Positions 11,690 through 20,924 of a stretch of DNA of 64,000 nucleotides are shown here, in pieces. Within the stretch, counting starts at the first letter, position 1. Each line of letters opens with the position of its first letter. The stretch is taken from contig NZ_FNTF01000002.1 of NCBI RefSeq assembly GCF_900105495.1, positions 2,021,501-2,085,500 on the forward strand. The letters run 5' to 3'. This DNA comes from Pseudomonas frederiksbergensis. GTDB taxonomy: Bacteria > Pseudomonadota > Gammaproteobacteria > Pseudomonadales > Pseudomonadaceae. The position numbers and the translations under genes were made by a program. The notes under the pieces are model-generated. The model did no database searches and was not told the DNA's origin. It saw only the letters and a program-made list of their open reading frames with translations.

Positions 11690-11783
11690 CCTGTGGGAGC
11701 GTGGCTTGCCCGCGATAAACGATAACGCGGTCTACCTATTGCACCGCGGTGTCCCCATCGCGGGAAAGCCTCGCTCCTACAGG
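11690..11783. repeat. Paired inverted REP elements after hisC
   Basis: Two 27-bp arms (11690-11716 and 11757-11783) face each other: CCTGTGGGAGCGTGGCTTGC… and its near-complement ending CTCGCTCCTACAGG. They lie between the convergent hisC and DUF4198 genes. This is the common Pseudomonas REP/REPIN type found several times in this window. Confidence 0.85.
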
Positions 11784-11793
11784 GGTTTGTGGG

Positions 11794-12513
11794 TTACTCG
11801 TGATGCGCTTCGCCGAGGAAGGTCAGCGACGTGAACAGCCCACGCGTGGCCACATCCGGGTTGTCCTTCAGCGAAATCTCCATCTGCGCCGAAATCACAT
11901 TCAACCCTTCATTACGCACCAATACTTGCGCCCGGCCCTCTGCGTCGGTCTCGGTGCTCAAGGTATTCGGCGCGCTACGATAGTCGCCTACCAACTTCAC
12001 GCCCGCCGCCGGCTTACCATCCAATAGCACTCGAACCGGTAACGATTTACCCGGCCCGACAGTCAACGGATCAACCTCCGGCAGAATCAGCAGTTTCATC
12101 TGATCAAGCTTCGGCAGTTTCGCCCCCGGCTGGTAGATCGCCAGGCTGTACTTGAAGGTCTGGGTCGACTCAATGGCCCCCGGTACTTTGCTGCGTCCTT
12201 CGTTGATCCATTTTTTATCCGGCGTCTGCGACCACATGCCATTGTCCAGCGCCACGGCCATCACCGCCGGCGGTTTCAACGGCTGCAGGCGGGCGTGGTC
12301 GGCCAGCCGTTGCACGCTCACCGGGATCATTTTGCCGGCGACGTCATAAGCCCACGCGCCACTGATTTTCTGCGCCTTGAAGGCGTTATCTTCGGCGCCG
12401 TGGCCGTAGATGACTTCGATATTGCCGCGACGTTCTTCGGTCCACAGGCCATGGGCCGAGACTTCAGTGGCGAACAGCAGTCCAAGCAGCGCCAGGGGTT
12501 TGAGGTTTTGCAT
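11794..12513 (-). CDS. Periplasmic DUF4198-family protein
   Basis: 239-aa protein with a short signal peptide (MQNLKPLALLGLLFATEVSA, then HGLW). The order 'secretion signal, HGLW/HDxW-type start, beta-sandwich repeats' fits DUF4198, a family often found beside metal or siderophore uptake genes. The C-terminal half (GKSLPVRVLLDGKPAAGVKLVGDY, TDAEGRAQVLVRNEG) resembles an Ig-like fold, and the product ends in HHE. It lies 12 nt downstream of the TonB-dependent receptor and is surely co-transcribed. A role in periplasmic handling of the receptor's metal cargo is inference. Confidence 0.75.
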   Translation of the reverse strand: MQNLKPLALLGLLFATEVSAHGLWTEERRGNIEVIYGHGAEDNAFKAQKISGAWAYDVAGKMIPVSVQRLADHARLQPLKPPAVMAVALDNGMWSQTPDKKWINEGRSKVPGAIESTQTFKYSLAIYQPGAKLPKLDQMKLLILPEVDPLTVGPGKSLPVRVLLDGKPAAGVKLVGDYRSAPNTLSTETDAEGRAQVLVRNEGLNVISAQMEISLKDNPDVATRGLFTSLTFLGEAHHE

Positions 12514-12525
12514 GGTGATTTCCTT

Positions 12526-14631
12526 TTACAGATTGAGTGTCAGGCTGACGGTGAAATTGCGCGGCTCGCCGGGGTTGACCCAGTAGTTGCTGTAGGAGCG
12601 CTCGAAGTATTTTTCGTCGAAAAGGTTGTTCAGGTTCAGGCCCACGGTGACGTTTTCGCTGGCCTTGTAATGGGCCAGCAGGTCGACGGTGTGGTAGGCC
12701 GGCAGTTCGAAATCGCTGCCGGCTTCGCCCGACCGATCACCGACATAGGTGAACGCTGCGCCAAGGTCCGAGCCGCGCAAATGACCATTCTGAAATTCAT
12801 AGACGCCCAGCACACTGCCGCTACGTTTGGCCACGCCGAGAATTCGGCTGCCGGTGGGGATCACCTTGTCGCCTTGGGTGACTTCGGCGTCGATGTAAGC
12901 GAAAGCACCGATCACTCGCACGGCATCGGTGACTTGCCCGGTGACTTGCAGGTCGACACCCTGGCTGCGAGCCTTGCCCATGGCGCGGCTGGAGTCCGTC
13001 GCCGGATCGAGCGCGAGGACGTTTTCCTTTTCGATATGGAAGGCGGCGAGGGTGCTGCTCAATCGGTCGTCGAACAGTTCGCTCTTGAGCCCGACTTCAT
13101 AACCGACGCCTTCTTCCGGGTCGAAGGATTTGCCGTCGGCATCCAGGCCGTTGTTCGGTTTGAACGAGGTGGAGACGTTGGTGAATAACCCCACTTCGGG
13201 CGTCAATTGGTAGAGCAGCCCGGCCCGTTGGGTCAGTGCGTCGTGGCGCTGGCGGCTGGTCGCATTGCGGCTGTGATCGTCGATGCTTTGTTCGAAATGT
13301 TCGAAGCGCGCACCGAGCATGCCGCGCAGTTTGTCGGTGAAGACGATCTGGTCTTGAAGGTTCAACGCCCGACTTTCGACGTGCTCGAAGAAGTCGGTCC
13401 CGGAGCGTGCGCCATTGGGTTTCGGCTGGCCATAAATCGGCCGGTAGATATCGATGGCGTAAGGACCGCCGGCAATGGTCGTGACCCGTTCGTTCTTGCG
13501 GAAATTCTCGTATTCGCTGCCGATCAGCAGTTCGTGTTGCCAGCTGCCGATGTCGAACATACCGCGCAGTTCGAGCTGGGTGATGCTGTCGTGCCAGTTG
13601 GTGTCGCGCTCGCGATAGCGGCGGTTGACGGTATGGCCGTCGGCGTTCAAGGGGCGAGTTTCGGAGGCGAAGCCCCAGAGCTTGCCTTCCTTGTAATGGC
13701 TGGCGAGGCGTAGTTTCCAGCGGTCGTTGAGATGATGTTCGAGGGCGGCTTGCAGCAGATTGTTGTGGTTGTCGATGTTGCCGTCGTTGGGTTCGCCAAG
13801 AAAGGTCGAACGGGAGACACCGCTCCATTTATTGTTCGGCGCGACGATACCGCGATCGAAGGTCGAGCTGTGGCGCACGAACTCGCTCTCCACCAACAGG
13901 CTGGTGTCCGGGTTCAGTTGCCAGCTGAACGAAGGCGCAACGAACACGCGCTGACTGTCGATGTGATCGCGGAAGCTGTGGTTGTCCTCGACAGCCAGGT
14001 TCACCCGGGACAGAACATTGCCGTCAGCATCCAGCGGTGTGTTGACGTCCACGGCGGTGCGATAACGATCCCAACTGCCGGCGCTGGTTTGCAGTGTGGT
14101 GAAGGCTTCGGGCTGGGGTTTCTTGGTGACGATGTTCACCGTGCCGCCCGGATCGCCACGACCGTAGAGGCTGGCGGCCGGGCCTTTGAGCACTTCGATG
14201 CGTTCGACGTTGGCCACGTCCGGCGAGCTTGGATAGCCGCGGTTGGCGCTGAAACCATCCTTGTAGAACTCCGACGTGGTGAAGCCGCGCACGCTGTATT
14301 CGTAGAGTGTCAGGCCGCCGAAGTTGTTCTGTTTCGACACGCCACCGGCAAAATCCAGCGCGCGTTCGACGCTGGTGCTGCCCAGGTCCTTGAGCACGCT
14401 GACGGGAATCACACTGATCGATTGCGGGATATCGCGAAGGGCGGTGTCGGTTTTGGTTGCGCTGGAGGAGCGCGTGGCGCGGTAACCCTGGACCGGGCCA
14501 GTGGGGGATTCGTAGTCGGAGGTGACGCTGATGGCGTCCAGCTCAACGGTTTGCGCTTCTTCGGCGAAGACCGGATCCCCCAGAAAACCGAGGGCCAGGC
14601 CGGCGAGGGAAATCATTGTTCGAGACGACAT
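12526..14631 (-). CDS. TonB-dependent outer-membrane receptor, siderophore type
   Basis: 701-aa beta-barrel transporter for a chelated metal. After the signal peptide (cleavage near DPVFA/EEAQ) come the TonB-box region (LDAISVTSDY), the plug (TDTALRDIPQSISVIPVSVLKDLG, VERIEVLKGPAASLYGRGDPGGTVNIVTKKP) and a barrel ending in FTVSLTLNL with a C-terminal aromatic/hydrophobic signature. The plug motif is that of the ferrisiderophore receptor family (TIGR01783-like). ATG at 14631 was chosen over a TTG five codons upstream. No ECF sigma/anti-sigma pair is adjacent and there is no N-terminal signalling domain. The substrate cannot be told from sequence. Confidence 0.88.
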   Translation of the reverse strand: MSSRTMISLAGLALGFLGDPVFAEEAQTVELDAISVTSDYESPTGPVQGYRATRSSSATKTDTALRDIPQSISVIPVSVLKDLGSTSVERALDFAGGVSKQNNFGGLTLYEYSVRGFTTSEFYKDGFSANRGYPSSPDVANVERIEVLKGPAASLYGRGDPGGTVNIVTKKPQPEAFTTLQTSAGSWDRYRTAVDVNTPLDADGNVLSRVNLAVEDNHSFRDHIDSQRVFVAPSFSWQLNPDTSLLVESEFVRHSSTFDRGIVAPNNKWSGVSRSTFLGEPNDGNIDNHNNLLQAALEHHLNDRWKLRLASHYKEGKLWGFASETRPLNADGHTVNRRYRERDTNWHDSITQLELRGMFDIGSWQHELLIGSEYENFRKNERVTTIAGGPYAIDIYRPIYGQPKPNGARSGTDFFEHVESRALNLQDQIVFTDKLRGMLGARFEHFEQSIDDHSRNATSRQRHDALTQRAGLLYQLTPEVGLFTNVSTSFKPNNGLDADGKSFDPEEGVGYEVGLKSELFDDRLSSTLAAFHIEKENVLALDPATDSSRAMGKARSQGVDLQVTGQVTDAVRVIGAFAYIDAEVTQGDKVIPTGSRILGVAKRSGSVLGVYEFQNGHLRGSDLGAAFTYVGDRSGEAGSDFELPAYHTVDLLAHYKASENVTVGLNLNNLFDEKYFERSYSNYWVNPGEPRNFTVSLTLNL

Positions 14632-14672
14632 GTTATGTTGTTCCAATAGTGATATTGAAACAATATAACATG
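14629..14672 (-). promoter_or_regulatory. Long inverted repeat covering the receptor start codon
   Basis: On the coding strand, CATGTTATATTGTTTC (complement of 14657-14672) faces GGAACAACATAACATG (complement of 14629-14644) across a 12-nt loop. The 16-bp arms have one mismatch and one G·T. The last ATG of the right arm is the receptor start codon, and the GGA of a weak ribosome-binding site is also inside the stem. It can be read as a DNA operator or an mRNA hairpin that hides the translation start. Confidence 0.6.
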
Positions 14673-14711
14673 CCTAATGAGAATGTCTGCTGTTAACGGC
14701 TTTGCAGTTAT

Positions 14712-14734
14712 GGAGCTGCTGAGGCCGCAGCTCC
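14712..14734 (-). terminator. Possible weak terminator hairpin after algW
   Basis: GGAGCTGC and GCAGCTCC form an 8-bp stem around a 7-nt loop immediately after the algW stop. No T tract follows on the minus strand, so termination is uncertain. Confidence 0.35.
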
Positions 14735-14741
14735 TCTCGGC

Positions 14742-15902
<1,161 letters not shown>

Positions 15903-16004
15903 TAAGCACGTCCTGAGAGGTTGCAGGCGGTATGAGACCGCCCATAATGTCGCGCATTATACGAGGCGAAACGTGCCTCTGAACGGGATATTTAGGAGTC
16001 TTTT

Positions 16005-16763
16005 ATGGCCGTCGCCCTGAGCACCCTGGTCGAAGAAGCCGACCGTTACCTTAACAGTGCAAAAATTGCCGATTACTGCCCCAACGGGTTGCAGGTCGAA
16101 GGCCGGCCGCAGGTCATGCGCATCGTCAGTGGCGTCACCGCCAGCCAGGCATTGCTCGACGCCGCTGTGGAAGTCCGCGCCGACCTGATACTGGTGCATC
16201 ACGGCTATTTCTGGAAGGGCGAGAATCCGTGCATCACCGGGATGAAGCAGCGCCGGTTGAAAACCCTGCTCAAGCACGATATCAGCCTGTTGTCTTATCA
16301 CTTGCCGCTGGATCTGCACCCGGAAGTCGGCAATAACGTTCAGCTGGCACGTCAGCTCGATATCACTGTGGAAGGTCCATTGGATCCGGACAACCTTAAA
16401 GTTGTCGGTCTGGTCGGTTCATTGAACGAGCCGGTGACGGCCCGGGATTTTGCCCGTCGCGTACAGGAAGTCATGGGCCGCGAACCGTTGCTGATCGAAG
16501 GCAGCGAGATGATTCGCCGCGTTGGCTGGTGCACTGGTGGCGGCCAGGGTTACATCGATCAGGCCGTGCTGGCTGGCGTTGACTTGTACCTCAGCGGCGA
16601 GGCGTCCGAGCAGACCTTCCACAGCGCCCGGGAAAACGACATCAGTTTCATCGCCGCCGGTCATCACGCCACCGAGCGTTATGGCGTGCAGGCGTTGGGC
16701 GATTATCTGGCCCGGCGCTTTGCCCTCGAGCACATCTTCATCGATTGCCCGAATCCTATCTGA
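16005..16763 (+). CDS. Nif3-like dinuclear metal centre protein (YbgI/DUF34)
   Basis: 252-aa member of the Nif3/YbgI family, conserved toroidal proteins with a two-metal site; the GTP cyclohydrolase I type 2 label often given to them is not well supported. Recognisable metal-ligand segments are LVHHGYFWKGE and, near the end, AAGHHATERYGVQAL. The N-terminus (YCPNGLQVEGRPQVMRIVSGV) is conserved. Divergent from algW; a TTTAGGAG ribosome-binding site precedes the ATG. Confidence 0.9.
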   Translation: MAVALSTLVEEADRYLNSAKIADYCPNGLQVEGRPQVMRIVSGVTASQALLDAAVEVRADLILVHHGYFWKGENPCITGMKQRRLKTLLKHDISLLSYHLPLDLHPEVGNNVQLARQLDITVEGPLDPDNLKVVGLVGSLNEPVTARDFARRVQEVMGREPLLIEGSEMIRRVGWCTGGGQGYIDQAVLAGVDLYLSGEASEQTFHSARENDISFIAAGHHATERYGVQALGDYLARRFALEHIFIDCPNPI

Positions 16764-16777
16764 ATCACCCATACCCA

Positions 16778-16868
16778 CTGTAGGAGCGAGCCTGCTCGCG
16801 ATGGCTGCGTCACATTCGACATTGATGCGACTGACACACCGCTATCGCGAGCAGGCTTACTCCCACAG
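16778..16868. repeat. Paired inverted REP elements before cysD
   Basis: 25-bp arms at 16778-16802 (CTGTAGGAGCGAGCCTGCTC…) and 16844-16868 (…GAGCAGGCTTACTCCCACAG) with a spacer of about 41 bp. It belongs to the same broad repeat family as the other pairs, but of the GCGAGC subtype. Confidence 0.85.
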
Positions 16869-17011
16869 GACCCGGTGCACCCGAACGGGCAGGTATATTC
16901 ATATACCCTTTCGATCTAGTCGGCGTCCTGATTAGAAGAGGACGCTGTGCTAGGATTCCTCGCTCGAACACGGCCCGCTGGCCGTCCATAAGATCGTTTT
17001 CGTGAGTAGCC

Positions 17012-17929
17012 ATGGTCGACAAACTGACGCATCTGAAACAGCTGGAGGCCGAAAGCATCCACATCATCCGCGAGGTCGCCGCCGAGTTCGATAACCCGGT
17101 GATGCTGTACTCCGTCGGTAAAGACTCCGCCGTGATGCTGCACCTTGCGCGCAAGGCATTCTTCCCGGGCAAGCTGCCGTTCCCGGTGATGCACGTCGAC
17201 ACCCGGTGGAAGTTCAAGGAAATGTACGCGTTCCGCGACCGCATGGTCGAAGAGCTCGGCCTTGACCTGCTGGTACACGTGAATCCCGAGGGTGTTGCGC
17301 AGGGCATCAACCCGCTCACCCACGGCAGCGCCAAGCACACCGATATCATGAAAACCGAAGGCCTCAAGCAGGCCCTCGACAAGTACGGTTTCGACGCCGC
17401 TTTCGGTGGTGCCCGTCGTGACGAAGAGAAATCCCGTGCCAAAGAGCGCGTGTATTCCTTCCGTGACACCAAGCACCGCTGGGACCCGAAAAACCAGCGT
17501 CCAGAGTTGTGGAACGTCTACAACGGCAAGGTCAACAAGGGCGAATCGATCCGTGTTTTCCCGTTGTCGAACTGGACCGAACTGGACATCTGGCAGTACA
17601 TCTACCTCGAAGGCATCCCGATTGTGCCGCTGTATTTCGCCGCCGAGCGCGACGTCATCGAGATGAACGGCACCTGGATCATGATCGACGACGAACGCCT
17701 GCTCAATCACCTGAGCGATGAAGACAAGGCGCGCATCGTCAAGAAAAAGGTCCGCTTCCGTACGCTGGGCGACTACCCGTTGACCGGTGCGGTCGAGTCC
17801 GAGGCCACCAGCCTGACCGACATCATTCAGGAAATGCTCCTGACGCGAACTTCCGAACGCCAGGGCCGGGTCATCGATCACGATGGCGCAGGCTCGATGG
17901 AAGAAAAGAAACGTCAGGGTTATTTCTAA
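17012..17929 (+). CDS. cysD: Sulfate adenylyltransferase subunit 2 CysD
   Basis: Catalytic subunit of ATP sulfurylase, forming APS from sulfate and ATP in the cytosol. The 305-aa protein belongs to the PP-loop ATP pyrophosphatase/PAPS-reductase superfamily: [18 protein letters not shown] is the PP-loop, and [22 protein letters not shown] is diagnostic of CysD. cysNC follows after 9 nt and the two are an operon; in pseudomonads it is under CysB/sulfur control, but no site was identified here. Confidence 0.98.
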   Translation: MVDKLTHLKQLEAESIHIIREVAAEFDNPVMLYSVGKDSAVMLHLARKAFFPGKLPFPVMHVDTRWKFKEMYAFRDRMVEELGLDLLVHVNPEGVAQGINPLTHGSAKHTDIMKTEGLKQALDKYGFDAAFGGARRDEEKSRAKERVYSFRDTKHRWDPKNQRPELWNVYNGKVNKGESIRVFPLSNWTELDIWQYIYLEGIPIVPLYFAAERDVIEMNGTWIMIDDERLLNHLSDEDKARIVKKKVRFRTLGDYPLTGAVESEATSLTDIIQEMLLTRTSERQGRVIDHDGAGSMEEKKRQGYF

Positions 17930-17938
17930 GGGGTTGTC

Positions 17939-19837
17939 ATGTCGCACGCATCTGATTTGATCAGCGAGGACATCCTCGCCTACCTGGGCCAGCACGAACG
18001 CAAGGAAATGCTGCGCTTTCTGACCTGTGGCAACGTCGACGACGGCAAGAGCACCCTGATCGGGCGCCTGCTGCACGACTCCAAGATGATCTACGAAGAT
18101 CACCTGGAAGCCATCACCCGCGACTCGAAAAAAGTCGGCACCACTGGCGATGACATCGACCTGGCACTGCTGGTCGACGGCCTGCAGGCCGAGCGTGAGC
18201 AGGGCATCACCATCGATGTCGCTTACCGCTACTTCTCCACCGCCAAGCGCAAATTCATCATCGCCGACACCCCCGGCCATGAGCAGTACACTCGCAACAT
18301 GGCCACCGGTGCATCCACCTGTGACCTGGCGATCATCCTGGTCGACGCCCGTTACGGCGTGCAGACCCAGACCCGTCGCCACAGCTTTATTGCCTCGTTG
18401 CTCGGCATCAAACACATCGTTGTTGCCATCAACAAGATGGACCTCAACGGTTTCGACGAAACAGTCTTCGAGTCGATCAAGGCCGATTACCTGAAGTTCG
18501 CCGACGGCATCGCGTTCAAGCCGACCACCATGGCTTTCGTTCCGATGTCGGCGCTGAAAGGCGACAACGTGGTGAACAAATCCGAGCGCTCGCCGTGGTA
18601 CACCGGCCAGTCGCTGATGGAAATCCTTGAAACCGTCGAAATCGCCAGCGACCGCAACTACACCGACCTGCGTTTCCCGGTGCAGTACGTTAACCGTCCG
18701 AACCTGAACTTCCGTGGTTTCGCCGGTACCCTGGCCAGCGGCGTCGTGCACAAGGGCGACGAAGTCGTGGTGTTGCCATCGGGCAAGAGCAGCCGTGTGA
18801 AGTCCATCGTCACCTTCGAAGGTGAACTGGAGCACGCCGGTCCTGGTCAAGCGGTGACGCTGACCATGGAAGACGAAATCGACATCTCCCGCGGTGACTT
18901 GCTGGTGCACGCCGACAACCAGCCGCAAGTGACCGATGCCTTCGACGCCATGCTGGTGTGGATGGCCGAAGAACCGATGCTGCCGGGCAAGAAATACGAC
19001 ATCAAGCGCGCCACCACTTACGTGCCGGGTTCGATCACCAGCATCGTCAACCGCGTTGACGTGAACACCTTGGAAGAAGGTCCGGCCAGTTCGTTGCACC
19101 TGAACGAAATCGGTCGGGTGAAGATCAGCCTCGACGCGGCCATTGCGCTGGACGGTTACGCGAGCAACCGCACCACCGGTTCGTTCATCGTCATCGATCG
19201 ACTGACCAATGGCACCGTCGCGGCCGGCATGATCATCGCTCAGCCGTTGAGCCATGGCACCAGCACGCATCACGGCAAACTGGCGCACGTCGCCACCGAA
19301 GAACGCGCCCAGCGCTTCGGTCAGCAACCGGCCACCGTGTTGTTCAGCGGCTTGTCGGGCGCCGGCAAAAGCACTTTGGCTTACGCCGTTGAACGCAAGC
19401 TGTTCGATATGGGCCGCGCGGTGTTTGTACTCGATGGCCAGAACCTGCGTCACGACCTGAACAAAGGTCTGCCGCAGGATCGTGCCGGGCGTACCGAGAA
19501 CTGGCGTCGTGCGGCGCACGTTGCGCGTCAGTTCAACGAAGCCGGTCTACTGACCTTGGCAGCCTTCGTTGCGCCGAGTGCCGAAGGTCGTGAGCAGGCT
19601 CGCGAGCTGATCGGCAAGGAGCGTCTGCTGACGGTCTACGTCCAGGCCTCGCCGACAGTCTGTGCCGAGCGTGACCCACAAGGCCTGTACGCGGCGGCCG
19701 GGGATAACATCCCGGGCGATTCCTTCCCGTACGACGTGCCGCTGGACGCCGACCTCGTGGTCGATACCCAGTCGCTGTCGCTGGAAGAAAGCGTCAAGCA
19801 AGTGCTGGATCTGCTGCGCAAGCGTGGCGCGATCTAA
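17939..19837 (+). CDS. cysNC: Bifunctional sulfate adenylyltransferase subunit 1 / APS kinase CysNC
   Basis: Fusion of the GTPase subunit of ATP sulfurylase with adenylylsulfate kinase, so the CysD–CysNC complex makes PAPS from sulfate. N-terminal GTPase motifs are [32 protein letters not shown] and NKMDLNG; EF-Tu-like beta domains follow to about residue 440. The CysC domain (about 455-632) has Walker [18 protein letters not shown] and [14 protein letters not shown]. The 632-aa length matches pseudomonad fusions. A strong terminator follows. Confidence 0.98.
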   Translation: MSHASDLISEDILAYLGQHERKEMLRFLTCGNVDDGKSTLIGRLLHDSKMIYEDHLEAITRDSKKVGTTGDDIDLALLVDGLQAEREQGITIDVAYRYFSTAKRKFIIADTPGHEQYTRNMATGASTCDLAIILVDARYGVQTQTRRHSFIASLLGIKHIVVAINKMDLNGFDETVFESIKADYLKFADGIAFKPTTMAFVPMSALKGDNVVNKSERSPWYTGQSLMEILETVEIASDRNYTDLRFPVQYVNRPNLNFRGFAGTLASGVVHKGDEVVVLPSGKSSRVKSIVTFEGELEHAGPGQAVTLTMEDEIDISRGDLLVHADNQPQVTDAFDAMLVWMAEEPMLPGKKYDIKRATTYVPGSITSIVNRVDVNTLEEGPASSLHLNEIGRVKISLDAAIALDGYASNRTTGSFIVIDRLTNGTVAAGMIIAQPLSHGTSTHHGKLAHVATEERAQRFGQQPATVLFSGLSGAGKSTLAYAVERKLFDMGRAVFVLDGQNLRHDLNKGLPQDRAGRTENWRRAAHVARQFNEAGLLTLAAFVAPSAEGREQARELIGKERLLTVYVQASPTVCAERDPQGLYAAAGDNIPGDSFPYDVPLDADLVVDTQSLSLEESVKQVLDLLRKRGAI

Positions 19838-19853
19838 GCGATAGCCGTTAATG

Positions 19854-19891
19854 AAAAACCCGCCGATGAGTGATCATCGGCGGGTTTTTTT
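19854..19891 (+). terminator. Intrinsic terminator after cysNC
   Basis: AAAAACCCGCCGATGA, a GTGA loop and TCATCGGCGGGTTTTTTT form a long perfect stem with a T tract, 17 bp past the cysNC stop. Confidence 0.95.
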
Positions 19892-19908
19892 GTGTCTGGT
19901 CGGACGCC

Positions 19909-19997
19909 ATCGCGGGCAAGCCCGCTCCCACAGAAATCGCGTCGTACGCGAGAGATGTGAACACCTCAAAACCTGTGGGAGCGGGCTTGCCCGCGAT
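19909..19997. repeat. Paired inverted REP elements after cysNC
   Basis: Perfect 25-bp inverted arms at 19909-19933 (ATCGCGGGCAAGCCCGCTCC…) and 19973-19997, in the convergent gap between cysNC and the acyltransferase gene. Confidence 0.9.
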
Positions 19998-20015
19998 GAG
20001 GCCAGTGCAAACACC

Positions 20016-20924
20016 TCAAGCGTTGGCGGGATACTCACGATGCATCTGCCCCAGCAGCGCATCCTTGTCCTGCCACAACTGGTTGATCCAGCCCTGAAAC
20101 TGCAATCGATACTCCCCGTCCTGGTCGTAGTTCTTGCCGATGAACTGCGGCGGAATCTTCAGCTCCTGAAAATGCACCACCACATCCTTCACGTTCCCAC
20201 AGAGCAAATCCCAGTAACCAGGACGGCCGGCCGGATAGTGAATGGTCACGTTGACGATGGCTTCCAGCTGCTCACCCATGGCATCCAGCACAAACGCAAT
20301 GCCGCCAGCCTTGGGCTTGAGCAGATGCTTGAACGGCGATTTCTGCTGGGCATGCTTGCCTTCGGTGAAGCGCGTGCCTTCGACGAAGTTGAAAATCCCC
20401 ACCGGGTTATGGCGGAACTTGTCGCAGGTCTTGCGGGTGGTCTCCAGGTCTTTGCCTTTCTTCTCCGGGTGCTTCTCCAGGTAGGCCTTGGAGTAGCGCT
20501 TCATGAACGGAAAGCCGAGCGCCCACCACGCCAGACCAATCACCGGCACCCAGATCAGTTGCTGTTTGAGGAAGAACTTCAGCGGGCGAATCTTCCGGTT
20601 CAGCACGTATTGCAACACCATGATGTCGACCCAACTCTGGTGGTTGCTGGTGATCAGATACGAGTGCTGATAGTCCAGGCCTTCCAGGCCGCTGAGTGTC
20701 CAGCGCGTGTGTCCGAGCAAGTCCATCCAGGCCTTGTTGTTGCTGATCCAGGCTTCATGGATATGGCTCATCAGCCAATCGGTAAAACGCTGGGCGGCGG
20801 GGAAGGGCAATAGCAGTTTGAAAATCGCCACGATGAACAGCGGTGTGCAGCAGACAATCGTGTTCAGCGCCAACAGCAGCGAGGCAATGACGCCTCGCAA
20901 CGGTGCGGGTAGGGAATCCAGCAT
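20016..20924 (-). CDS. 1-acylglycerol-3-phosphate O-acyltransferase-family protein (YihG-like)
   Basis: 302-aa PlsC-like acyltransferase. The catalytic HX4D is in SNHQSWVDIMVLQYV and the second motif is FVEGTRFTEGK; an N-terminal hydrophobic stretch (about residues 10-42) suggests an inner-membrane anchor. The long insert KQQLIWVPVIGLAWWALGFPFMKRYSK is typical of the YihG/YihG-like branch, which acylates lysophosphatidic acid. It follows pta directly on the same strand with no gap, so it is probably co-transcribed. Confidence 0.87.
   Translation of the reverse strand: MLDSLPAPLRGVIASLLLALNTIVCCTPLFIVAIFKLLLPFPAAQRFTDWLMSHIHEAWISNNKAWMDLLGHTRWTLSGLEGLDYQHSYLITSNHQSWVDIMVLQYVLNRKIRPLKFFLKQQLIWVPVIGLAWWALGFPFMKRYSKAYLEKHPEKKGKDLETTRKTCDKFRHNPVGIFNFVEGTRFTEGKHAQQKSPFKHLLKPKAGGIAFVLDAMGEQLEAIVNVTIHYPAGRPGYWDLLCGNVKDVVVHFQELKIPPQFIGKNYDQDGEYRLQFQGWINQLWQDKDALLGQMHREYPANA

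Noticed and set aside
14672..14695. Fur box upstream of the TonB-dependent receptor
   Set aside because: ATTCTCATTA matches one side of the consensus, but the other side does not; about half of the 19 positions agree.
16916..19519. 867-codon open frame on the minus strand opposite cysD–cysNC
   Set aside because: It is antisense to clear cysD and cysNC genes. The low-complexity, His/Val/Asp-rich translation is what high-GC third positions give in the opposite frame.
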